Shown piece after piece: positions 33,197 to 42,970 of a stretch of DNA of 64,000 bases. The notes under the pieces are model-generated. The model ran no database searches. It was not told the DNA's origin and saw nothing but the letters and a program-made list of their open reading frames with translations. This DNA comes from Xiphydria camelus (lineage: Eukaryota; Arthropoda; Insecta; Hymenoptera; Xiphydriidae). A program made the translations under genes and the position numbers. How positions within the stretch are numbered: the first letter of the stretch is position 1; every line of letters starts with the position of its first letter. Location of the stretch: contig OY783195.1 of the NCBI GenBank assembly GCA_963678675.1, positions 23,460,387-23,524,386 of the forward strand, read 5' to 3'.

Positions 33197-33660
33197 TTAA
33201 ACCGGGCTGATCCGAACTGGAATGTGTGTGGCCGGCCTAAATCGATAGTACGTTTTCTCGTTCAAATGTTATCCTCGAGATACGCCACGTAGTTGATGCA
33301 AAAATTTTTTTGCGATCGTAGACAAAAAATTATGCGATAAAGTCGCCTTCCTTGTTGTTGGAGATCTTTCAACGGTAAGAAAAACCGCATTGCTCAATCT
33401 CCTGGAAATCCCGAGCGTACACATTGACAGGCATACTATTCTATTGTACTAGACAATCAAAGTATATCTCTAAAGCGTGTATGAATTGCGATTCGAGCAC
33501 TCAGACGTTTCTTGCGACCAAACTGATTCAACTATCAGTGCTCTAAGCGAGGACTTGAGCGTAATTGTGGGCAATGAGAGAACTATAGCTGAAGGTTTGG
33601 ACAAATTGGCCATATACCAGAAGCTGATTTTGCAAATTGTTGCCAAGCAGTCCACTTTAA

Positions 33661-33744
33661 CCTTTAACTACTCGCGCCGTAAAATGTTCCATTACTAATG
33701 CATGGATTTGGTGTACTTTTTACACCATCGCGAGTAGTTAAAGG
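33661..33744 (-). mobile_element. 84 bp ends-only TTAA micro-element
   Basis: TTAA lies at 33657-33660 and 33745-33748. Its left 40 bases match the reverse complement of the right end of the 33907-34424 element (CCTTTAACTACTCGCGCCGTAAAAT here). Its right 40 bases match the reverse complement of that element's left end (GGTGTACTTTTTACACCATCGCGAGTAG). It is thus an inverted, ends-only deletion derivative of the same family. Confidence 0.85.
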
Positions 33745-33906
33745 TTAATCCAGTACCTCTCTGAGAAGGGGTGATTAAATTGGAAAAAGACTGTGCGAGT
33801 GCACAAAGGACATCTAATCAGTCTGAGACTGCTAGTAAGCTAGTGCAGACTGACCCTTCTAGAGAGGAAGAGGAAGAGAAGATCAAGGAAGAGGAAGCTC
33901 CATTAA

Positions 33907-34424
33907 CCTTTAACTACTCGCGATGGTGTAAAAAGTACACCAAATTTGTTTGATACGCTGTATTTTCCTCGCACGTCTACCCTCACCATGGCCAGGCCAT
34001 GTAACCTACCACCGATATGTTTATTAGAAGTGTCCTCAGTCGCGCTTAAACTGCTAACGAGACTAGTGAGATATTTCGCAAAATTTGGTGTGGTGTATAA
34101 AATACGCCAACGCGAACGGTACGTAAAGAACATATGGACACAGCGATTACATGCCATAAATGTAAAGAAGGCGTTTATAGTGAATAAGCGGCCTATGTAG
34201 AATATATATAATATTATATGCATTAGAATTATTTTCTAGATTTACTTAACTCATCAGTTACTATTTAGTTTGAAGATGTTTACCTATTGGTTTAAACCGT
34301 GTTTATTTCTAATATATTTGTTTCGTGTAAGTAAGGTAATATGAAATCCCATAATAATCATATGGTGTATAAAATACACCACGCGAGTAGTAATGGACAA
34401 TTTTACGGCACAAGTAATTAAAGG
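33907..34424 (+). mobile_element. TTAA-flanked piggyBac-type derivative (518 bp)
   Basis: TTAA lies at 33903-33906 and 34425-34428. The ends are CCTTTAACTACTCGCG and the complement of CCTTTAATTACTTGTG. A subterminal palindrome of the GGTGTANNTTNTACACC type lies just inside each end (33925-33942 and 34364-34381). Near 34142-34190 one frame reads ITCHKCKEGVYSE and then a stop, resembling the first cysteines of the piggyBac C-terminal zinc-binding domain. The rest of the transposase is missing. Confidence 0.8.
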
Positions 34425-34770
34425 TTAACTAAAAGTTCTGCTAATCTTAGTACCTTTTCCGTGCGACAACGTCGCATACTATACGTTGCCCCGGTGGAAT
34501 CACGGTTTTAAATCGACGATACGTTTTCTAATCCAAATATCATCCCCGAGATAGGTCGTGCGACGAAATCCCGCATTCATGGACCAAACTCTACGACAGA
34601 GTCACCTTCGTTATTGCCGGAGGTGTTTTAACGGTAAGAAAACCCGCGTTGCGAAGTCTAATCCTGCGCGCCAAATCAACGATACATTGTCGTGTACCGA
34701 TACCATCCCCGAGATATGCGTGACGAAATTTTGCGGCCGTGGGCCAAACTCAGCGAGACGCGCCAACCTC

Positions 34771-37720
34771 TGAATCGACCTCGTCGGCAAGTTCACAGGC
34801 GTGTGTGCGTCGCGTAGCTACACGTGCATACATTACACGTGCGCATTACACACCGGGAGTGAGACAGAGATGAACACATAGAACAGTGCCTTCCTCTCCG
34901 CCCGGCGTGAGTTATAGCGACGCGAGCGGAAGGTTCGTTTACATCGAAAATAAGATAGTTTGTAGCCGGAGTTAAGTTACTTTCACGAGTTTGCGAAAGT
35001 GGATGGCGTTACGTATGCGGCATAAACGCGAGAGTGTTGCACCCGCGTAAACTCGATCCCCCGTACCGTAACAATCCGACGAAGATTTTCCGAGAACGCG
35101 GCGGGAACGATCCACCGCGGTAAAACACGTCAGGACCGTCGCGCTTATAACTGCGAGAACCGACCCGGTATAATTCCCCTGGAGCGGCAGATAGGGGGAG
35201 GGAGGACCCTCTCGCGCTTTGATCGAAAAACTGAATTAAAAGGCTTTCCTTTCGTCGCTCTTTTCGTGTTTCGCATTGGTAATCGCGCGAGAAACCGCCC
35301 CCGCCACGAGGTTCTCGCGCGGGCGGACGTATGAATAAGCGAATGGGAGAATATTCTCGAGACGCTCGGAGAATCCGTCTGGAAAATCCGTGTGGTAATC
35401 CGCATCGCACGAGGATTGATCTTACGAAGATTCTCCGAGTCCTCTCGCGGAGGCTACGGGACGGAATCGGCGACCGCGTTCGCAAGATTTCCCATCGAAG
35501 GAAAGGTTAACGAGGAGATTCTTCTTGGAAATTGCCGGGGACTTCCACGGCGCGCCGCGGCGACGTTCGATCCCTCAGTCGGAAATCCCTTAGCTGTCCG
35601 TTCGAATAAAAAATTACGACTTCGCGACGAGTCGGATAGCGAAAGAGGGACGAATGGTCGCTCGTGATTTCCGACGTTGCCGCTCTCTGTCTTTGATTCG
35701 CCGCGCACGGAAAGTGTGCGGCGCGGCGAAAAATTGCGTTGCAATGTATAGGTACGTAACGAGCTCCCGCGGCTTCGCAGAAGGGACGACGGAGAGCGAC
35801 GTTCGCTCGTCAAAGCGCACCGCGCCGCGGGATTATCGGCTTCCCGATTCCGTCGGTCTCGCGTATTCAGTCGCACTCGGCGAGAGCTGAAAAGCCTCTC
35901 GAGGGGAGTCGTTTCAGGGTCCTCGACGCCGCGAACCGCAACGTCGAACTCGCTGCCGGCGGTGCGATGCGAAACAAAGTTGCATAGCGCTGCGAACGAG
36001 CGGCCCTCGAGGCGATCCGTGAATAACCCGCGACCGTTATGCCGTCAATGTATATTGTGTTTTCTCTGAAGGTTCCATCATTATTCCCGCAAACTGACAC
36101 TCCACTCACTCACGCGGCCAGTGATGCACACACGTAACAGCGCGAATAGAAGAAGCGCGCAACTACTTTTCGGCACGCGCTGCGTCAGACACTTACCTGC
36201 GATAACTGCGAAAACGAGAGCCGCGCTAAGCCACAGGTGGTGAGACATTTCCCTCCTTGTGTGATCGTCGACAGTCCCAGGCGGACACGACACTATATTT
36301 CCCGCACACACACCCCGAGACACCCTCTCTCGCACCGAGGAAGAACGATCGACTCGGAGAAAACGAAGAAAGGAAACACTCGACGAAGACACGCGTCCGA
36401 AGTCGCGAAGGGTCCTTCCGGGTACGGAAGCGGCGGCGCGCGCGAAGAGCTTACGCGAGACTTTCTCCCGCGCGTCAGCGCTTATCTACCCGCGAACGCC
36501 AGTAGTCGACGCACGCCGGTCGAGAGCAACTCTCTTCTCTTTATTCCCCTTCGGCGGGGCACGAGCGACTGGCGACCGATCTCCGCCAGCGGTAGCAGAT
36601 CGCGCGCGGCAGTTTTCCGTCGTAACGCGCCGACCGAACCGCTCGATCTCAACTAGATCGTTTCGACCGTCAATCCACGCGCGCGGATGAGACGGTAGAT
36701 ATTGATCACAGGGAGTCGCGCGACGGTATGGACGAAGGGATTTTAAGCACTGTTGACAGGGTAATTGCACGTATATCTGCACTGGATTGCGACAGGCGAG
36801 ACTGAGCGTCGCCGCGCGAAGCTGTGCCGTCGCCGTCGGCGCATGCGCCACCCCGCTTTTCCCCCTCCGCGACCAACCCCACCACCCTCTAAGTCCCGCC
36901 CCTCTCCACGAGCCCCGCACGCACCGTCCAGGCCGCACGATCTCATTCTACACCTCCAAGAGCCGGCACTGGATTCAATTTACTACCAAAACTTTTTGTT
37001 GAATAAGGTTTGTTACGTATCATCATTCATCCGCATTAGGGCCATTGTTGGCTGGCTGGTGTGGCCTCGTCTCCTCGAGTACACCGCGGGAAGATGCTTC
37101 AAATACCGCGAACGCCTTTACTTCGTTACTTGTTCGCGCGCACGCGGCTTTTATTTGTACCCGTGCCTCTCGCATTGCTACGCGTGGCGCGGATATTCGC
37201 GGCTATTGCCGCGCGTATCTATACGGCCGCTTTTTTCGCCCTATTCGCCGCAACCAATGACACATCGGTGGATCGCCGATATCATTCGAGATTACGACGC
37301 GCGATGCTTTCGTGCTTCTCGCGTGGCGACTATACGCGGACGACCGTTCGACGGGGATTTTACTGCTCTGGGTAACTATATACGTGACGGTATATGGGTA
37401 CGGCGCTTTCCTCGTGAATCTTGACCCCGGAAGTACCGCGAGGGGGATAGTTGAAATATCGCAAAGACATCATTCGTTACCGCGCCACGTCGTTTATCCG
37501 TATCGCCATCCGCTGTCCCGGGACCGTATAAAACTGACCTCCGTCCTTACGCGAGGCACTGGATCGAAAGTACGGCGCTCCGCGCGTCTCCAACGCTCGC
37601 TATGGTGTCTGAGGAAATTCGCGGGTGGTCTCGATATCGCGCGCGAGAATACCGGCGCCCCACACACACACACACACACACAGTGTCACGCCGCCGCGCG
37701 CCGGTGGAGAGAATAGATGT
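34771..37720. other. Large CpG island around a minus-strand first exon
   Basis: About 3 kb of strongly CpG-rich DNA. It contains many long overlapping ORFs in all frames (for example 35454-35876 minus, 36237-36656 plus, 36765-37424 plus), best explained by low stop-codon frequency. The only supported coding piece is the exon at 36197-36248. A (CA) run lies at 37660-37682. Diverged copies of one ~75 bp segment are at 37085-37140 and 37432-37505 and again at 41098-41180 (shared TTGAAATA, then CGTTACCGCGC). Confidence 0.5.
36197..36248 (-). CDS. First coding exon of a secreted or membrane protein (signal peptide exon)
   Basis: On the minus strand an ATG at 36248, preceded by GGAAA, opens 17 codons ending in a canonical donor: exon end GCAG at 36197, then GTAAGT at 36196-36191. 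The encoded peptide begins MSHHLWLSAALVFAVIA, a polar start followed by an uninterrupted hydrophobic stretch. This is the layout of a secretory signal peptide cut off by a phase-1 intron, a very common exon form in insect secreted and receptor genes. The surrounding CpG island fits a promoter. The remaining exons, expected at lower coordinates, were not identified, probably because the first intron is long. The gene family cannot be named from this exon alone. Confidence 0.6.
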
Positions 37721-38224
37721 AAAGGAGCCGGTGCGAATTGCTGCGGAGAACAGGCCTGAATTATAGCGTCGGAGCCTTTTTTGATTCCGAATGTCGTCCT
37801 TTGTTCGAGATCGCATCGAGACTGTCGTTCGTCTTTGAACGTTGAGATGGTTTCACGCTGAATTGTGTATTCGATGATCGTTCGTCATTCGCGTATATCT
37901 TCGTTTAATTACATTTATCGAACAAAGAAAATAGGAAGCAAGCCAAATTGTCTTCGCAAGATGACGTCGAAATAACTTAAATGTAAGCTACGAGTAATTA
38001 ATTTTTTTATCAAAGTAATTCCTTAGCTACCGTCGAATACTATTATTCATAATGATTAATGATTATTACTTATTAACCTACTTATTAATATGAACAAATA
38101 ATCGAACGCCTCACAATGAAGTATATTCTTATTCGGAGAAGTTATTGAAATATATTATAGGATACCCCATAGTTATTTTAATGGGCCTGTGCGGAAATTC
38201 CGCAGACGACAGAAAATAGAGAAC
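37721..38224. other. Unassigned AT-rich DNA
   Basis: No gene, hairpin or repeat recognised apart from short AT-rich repeats such as TTATTAATATGAA. Confidence 0.3.
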
Positions 38225-38498
38225 GTACACAAAAAAAAAAGAATTGGTTGGATCTATAAAGAATTACTTGCGGGGTTGCAAGTGAATAGTTATTTAAGTA
38301 CATCACTTTGATATTTTTTCATTTTAATTAGATACTCCTTCCATACAATCACACAAGTAGGTACTATTTCACATGATTGTAAGGAAGAGATAATTAAATG
38401 ATGTAAATATTAAAACATTTCATTGATGTAAATAAGTAATCATCTGCGACCCCGTAAATCATTTTCAGTAAATCTACTAAATCTTTTTCTCCGTATAC
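38225..38498. mobile_element. 274 bp hairpin MITE with GTACAC/GTATAC ends
   Basis: The left arm (GTACACAAAAAAAAAAGAATTGG, then GCGGGGTTGCAAGTGA, then TTATTTAAGTACATCA) pairs with the right arm read backwards (TGATGTAAATAAGTAATC, then GCGACCCCGTAAATCA, then CTCCGTATAC). The central stem is CTTCCATACAATCA with TGATTGTAAGGAAG. Confidence 0.8.
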
Positions 38499-39646
38499 AT
38501 GCAAAAAATATGAAATTATTGTAGATTATGCGTAATCTTTGCCAAAAATCAATTTTTACCTTCGATTTTTAAACAAATAATATAACGTGCAATTGTAAAT
38601 TAACAATTTGTCAAAAGTTGATGACTTAATCTTCAAAATGGTACCTCATTTATAGTTTTTGGTTTTGTATAAAGAAAGAAAAAAGGGTTTATCGCAAAAA
38701 ATCACCATTTAGAAATAATGTGCAAGATTTTTTAAATTTGTATTTTTTCTACAATGAGCACTGAGCACTTATAAAAAGATAGATAGTTTCCGACGGTAGC
38801 TAAGATTACTGCTTTGGTAAACAAAAATTGAGCTCGTATCTCAGATTTTATTTACTTCGAAATTATCTTACGGAGAAAATCGTCCTGAAAACCGATACGC
38901 GGTCCTTCAAGCGCGATACTACATCGAATTTACGATCCCCTCTGGTTTATGGCATTCGAAAAGATTCATAGACCGCCCGGCGATATCGCGCGTTTCAGAC
39001 TGGGTGGAAGGTGCGACCGAGAAAAAAAATAGAATAGATACGGCGCGCTTTCCACGCATACCTTCGTGGATTCCCGGCGTGATTCTCTTTCGTTCAAGCA
39101 TCTAAAGAGCGGTACAAAATGCCGCTGAAAACGTGGCTAAGATATCGCGTGGGAGCGTTTCTTATCGTTAGATTCTGCAACGCTCTTTGTTCGGAAACAT
39201 CCGTTCCAGCACCGTATCGTGAAGTCTTAGTGAGGTTCTTCTCATATTGGAGAGAAGTGTACTTATAGTGTTATAGCGTCGATAGTGTCGAAGTGGTTAT
39301 TGATCAAATAAAAGCTCTCTTGCTTGTCTTAAACTCCGTCAATTATTATTGTCCGACACCCCGTGCGTGTATGATTCGCCTATACGCGACGATCTTAACT
39401 CGCGTATAAATTTGAGTAGGTAGTGTCGCGATCGTAAATCGAACTTTAAAGATTTTGAGTAGTTGAACCGAGATTACGAACGGAAGGAATTTCGTGACAA
39501 TATTTTCGATTGTCTATCGAGTTTCCTCTACTTATAGAAATGGTTTTAAGAAGATTCTTCATGTTAATTGACTTTTTAAAAATAAAATTTTTATATTATT
39601 ATAGATAGATTTTCGTTAGAATTACATACATTCGTTTATTTACTAT
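38499..39646. other. Unassigned DNA; repeat-like segment 38930-39040
   Basis: AT-rich to about 38880, then CpG-rich. The segment 38930-39040 resembles 40584-40690 (GATCNCCTNTGGTNTAT, then GATATCGCGC, then GACCGAGAAAAAAA). No gene recognised. Confidence 0.4.
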
Positions 39647-39950
39647 ACGGGCCATTCACAAAACTCGTGACGGTTGTGGGAGGGGGGTTTGGAAACGTCA
39701 CGATATGTGGTGTAGTGGAAAGGGAAGGAAAGTGAGCAGCTTTAAAAACTTTGTCGGGTTATAATAGATCATTATAAGATTCAGGAGATAGGTTAAGGGG
39801 GAAGGAAGACTATACAAACGTCACGAAATATTTGTGAAGGGGTCTCATGAAACATCATTTGGCATAAGGGATAGAACGGGAAGGGATGGAAGTGGTGGGC
39901 GGAGGGAATCTATGGAAATATACATCACCGGAGTTTTGTAAATATGGCCC
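39647..39950. mobile_element. ~304 bp element with GGGCCATTCACAAAACTC ends
   Basis: The left end CGGGCCATTCACAAAACTCGTGACG and the right end, the complement of AGGGCCATATTTACAAAACTCCGGTGATG, are inverted and flanked by TA. The interior is purine-rich with several GGAAGGGA words. No ORF. Confidence 0.65.
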
Positions 39951-41382
39951 TATAGATACTCACATGTAATCCATGTACACCCTGAAACAAATTTATTTGA
40001 GTAAGTAAAAACCTAGCAGAAACATTTATTCGCGCGATGAATAAGTAATTTATTTACAAGGAGTAAACGAAACTGTAAAATAAATAAATATTCTATGATG
40101 TACCTACACTAAACATATGTCTCATTCAAATAGATATTTCTTCGATATGAACACGATTCTTATTTATTATAATTAATAAACTTTTTAACATGTCCGTATT
40201 CAAATGACCTTTTCTCTGAATATAGATGTGAAAAGAATAAAAATTCAGTACGAAGCGCATCGATAAAAACTCCTTGTGAATTTGAATAATCTATTATTAT
40301 CTTCATTCGACTCATTAACCCATTAAACGTGAGTGTACCGAAGTACCTAAGGGTCGGCTTTTCCATCTTAGCGATAAGATTTATCCCTCGTTAAACCCCT
40401 TACCGATCGCTCGCTCCGATCAGACGATAAACGATTTATCGCGTCGATAAATTTCAACGCGTAGGTGGAACACTTCGATTTTCAAAAGGAATACACCCTT
40501 ACTGTGTGCGAAAAGCAGTAGACTTGGGGCGCCCTATATCCGATATGGATACGTATACTCCCGTCCGCGATGACCTCTATACGCGATCTCCTTTGGTCTA
40601 TACAGCGTCAGCGAGAGGATTCGCAGCCAAGCGGCCCCGATATCGCGCTCTTTCCACGGAGATGGAGGCTTGACCGAGAAAAAAACCAGAAATCGCTTCA
40701 GTTGCGCGCTTTTCATCCGCCTTCGCGGTTCGATTCCCCTCTATCTCGGTGTACATGTGTATGGAAGAGACTATAGCAAACATACCCTTGTATACATCTC
40801 GTATGGAAGATTCGGGAAAAAAGTCTCGGATGAATTATTATCGCGCAGACGCGTTTCTCAAATACGCGTCGTTCGCCACGTCCACGGAATGGCATATCCA
40901 TCGAGATTCCGCTCGCGTCTTATGGATATTCTCTCTCTCACCTCCGCGCTCCACGCGCGAGTAGGTATGTAGGTATAATACCTACGGAGCGCGCCGGCCG
41001 AGGGTTAAAAAAAAAGGGAATTCAGTCGAGCGTAATATACTAGCGCACTTCAACGGTGCACTTTTCCGCTTTTTGCTACTCGCGTCTCAGCCGCCCCGAG
41101 ATACCCGCGGCAAAGGGGCGCTTGAAATACCGCCGAGACGTCCTTTGTTACCGCGCTGTTATTTATCCGCGAATACGTATTCTACTGTTTTCTTCTGCCA
41201 AGACCGCGGGAGATATTATGCGATATATATCCAGAGGACGCGCTTGCGCGCGTTCTCCATCCCTGTGGCTTGTTCGTGGTTGGGTGTATCTGCAGTCGCG
41301 TTGTATCGGCTCGTGCCGCGAGATCCGAAAGCTACCTACGAGAGGATCCAATGCGGAATTCGATACTCCTCGATTGAAGTGT
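39951..41382. other. Unassigned DNA, CpG-rich from 40380
   Basis: AT-rich to 40310, then CpG-rich with numerous overlapping ORFs of no recognised family. TTAACCCATTAAACGTGAGTG at 40316 looks like one end of a TTAA element, but its partner was not found. The segments 40584-40690 and 41098-41180 are diverged repeats of sequence in 37-39 kb. Confidence 0.4.
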
Positions 41383-41612
41383 AATGCCGGCTTTACACGC
41401 TTGTCAAGTCTCGGCAAGCATCCACAAGCACCAGTGTGTGGACAGGGGCGTTTGGTTTGGCTTGGCATGGCTTGTGGCCCATCCGACCGAGTGTCGGTTT
41501 TTGATACAAATCAAAGGAAGTTTGCGGCAATCGCTTGCGGAGCGTTTACACGCTTGTGCGTTTGTGAAGGCTCGGGCTTGCCGAGGCTTGGCAAGCGTGT
41601 AAAGTCGGCATA
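41383..41612. mobile_element. 230 bp hairpin MITE
   Basis: The ends ATGCCGGCTTTACACGCTTG and CAAGCGTGTAAAGTCGGCAT are inverted. Words such as CGGCAAGC and GCTTGCCG pair further in. Overlapping ORFs on both strands here are shadows of the repeat. Confidence 0.8.
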
Positions 41613-42439
41613 AGGTGAGCACGGTTCGACATGGCTGTACATTGGGAGATATTTTTGGTAGGGTTCAAGTACGACAGATGCCCCGGTTGTAGAACGAATT
41701 CAAAATCTTGAAATACATTACAGATATCGAAAAAAAGTTTAAATAAAAAATGTTTATCGGTATTATTACTATAAGAAAGCTGATTTACATTTCTCACATA
41801 TCTAATACTACGTGTCAATATAATCGCGTTCAAAGTTAAACGGAATCTGGGGCGTCTATCCTACTTTTACCCTATAAACTACTAATCAGGACCAAAATAT
41901 TTCATAATAGTAAAATGACGTTGAAGTTACACCAAGAGGAAAAATTATTTGAATGCGAACCGAGTAAAAACATTCATTTGCGATGAATGAGGAATTAATT
42001 TACAAAAAGTGAACTGAAAAGTGAAATTTGAAATAAATATTATAAATATTCTACGATGTATACAAATATATGTTTGATTCAAATAGATCTTTATTTTATG
42101 TGAAAAAATTCCTATTTGCGGTTAATAAACTTTCCAGTATAAGTTCGTATTTAAATAAACTTTTCTCGTAGGCCCGTCATAAATTACCGCCTTACCAAGA
42201 GTAACACAGTAGCGGACATATGACGGACCGTAACTACTGTCTGCCATTGCTTCGGCATCATGAGACACGAACGGATAAGGGGATGGACATATGTCATGCC
42301 GTACTTATTGGTCGCTATAGCACCATCTGCTAGACACAACGTTATAGTAATTTACAAATTTGTAATTACGAAATAAATGAATCCTCGTTCGTCAGCTTAA
42401 TGAAAAACTTTATTTCAGTGTAAACGTATGACATAAAAT
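41613..42439. other. Unassigned DNA
   Basis: AT-rich with no recognised gene. A patch at 42180-42330 is less AT-rich and contains GACATATG twice about 70 bases apart. Confidence 0.3.
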
Positions 42440-42970
42440 AACGAAACTATTAATGATAAGGTTGCCAAAAGGCGTTTTTTATACTACTTTTTGTATGCCG
42501 AATGTTTATTTACAGAGACGATTTTCGGACGGAATATTGCAATTTTCATTCTCCCCTTTTTTAATTCTTTTTGTACTAATTTCTCGGTGATTTCGACATA
42601 AACTTATTGTGACCCAATTTGGTTTATTAATAAACACCAAACGGCACATTATACGTATTATATCGCGTGATTTATCGACTCAGAATCATGTGAAACAACA
42701 AATTAACGTAATGTAGAAGTACCGTTTGTTCTGGCGTATGCGCCCTTTTGGCATTACTCATTTTTTTGTTTTTGCATAGAAAAAAAGTATAGGTAGCTAG
42801 ATCGACTCAGAATCGTATGAAATACAAAATTAACATAATGTCGAAGTACCGTTTGTTTTGGTGGGTACGCCCTTTTGGCATTAAAATCGAAGTTTTCAAA
42901 AAATGGCGCATACGTCCTTTTGTTATTAGTCACGTGCTATATGAAATTGCAGTATAAAAGTCACACTGTT
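42440..42970 (+). repeat. Dispersed repeat carrying ACGCCCTTTTGGCATTA motifs, first copy
   Basis: The motif ACGCCCTTTTGGCATTA or a close variant occurs near 42464 (reverse), 42742, 42870 and 42910. A ~127-base tandem duplication (42676-42758 against 42803-42886, both starting ATCGACTCAGAATC) contains two of them. The end CCTTTTGTTATTAGTCACGT matches 50690-50715. Confidence 0.7.

Larger units (their letters stand above)
31757..33237. mobile_element. Outer TAA-flanked element of a three-level nest
   Basis: The ends GGTCCGCCGCACGCATTTCG and the complement of GGCCGGCCACACACATTCCA match at roughly 70 percent over 35 bases. They are flanked by TAA (31754-31756 and 33238-33240), the target size typical of PIF/Harbinger elements. 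It interrupts a satellite unit at GCATTAA|ATCGA. A TTAA element (31993-33196) is inserted in it, and that one holds a second. After removing these it is only about 275 bases long, so it is a MITE. Confidence 0.7.
33433..34503. other. Inserted segment between satellite units with coiled-coil-like ORF remnant
   Basis: This non-satellite segment separates two array units. A plus-strand frame at 33477-33660 (Ser/Asp/Glu-rich, then an amphipathic stretch with LDKLAIYQKLILQIVAKQ) continues in part after the small TTAA element and includes a run of Glu/Lys near 33870-33895. No family recognised. It is interrupted by two TTAA-flanked elements, 33661-33744 and 33907-34424, so it predates them. Confidence 0.4.
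28640..34770 (+). repeat. Interrupted tandem array of ~180 bp units
   Basis: At least seven full or partial units share the consensus words GGTAAGAAAAACCG, TTGCAAAATCTCC, CGAGCGTTAAATCGACGG, GTTTTCTCATCCAAATAT, CCGAGATACGTC, TTGACGCGAAGAATTTT, GACCAAACTCTGCGATAGAG and GTCGCCTTTCTTATTGTCG. Unit pieces lie at 28640-28848, 30790-30866, 31118-31306, 31385-31400, 31623-31756, 33238-33432 and 34504-34770. After removing the inserted elements, successive unit starts are about 175-183 bases apart (for example 30793 to 31227 minus a 251-base insert). All units are in the same orientation. Each unit ends in a donor-like GGTAAG, which may be chance. Confidence 0.85.

Noticed and set aside
36765..37424. 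219-codon plus-strand ORF
   Set aside because: It lies in a CpG island with equally long ORFs in other frames and has biased Arg/Pro composition. No domain, and no splice context.
40316..41010. TTAACCC end at 40316 paired with GGGTTAA at 41003
   Set aside because: The sequences inside the two ends are not complementary, so no TTAA element can be claimed.
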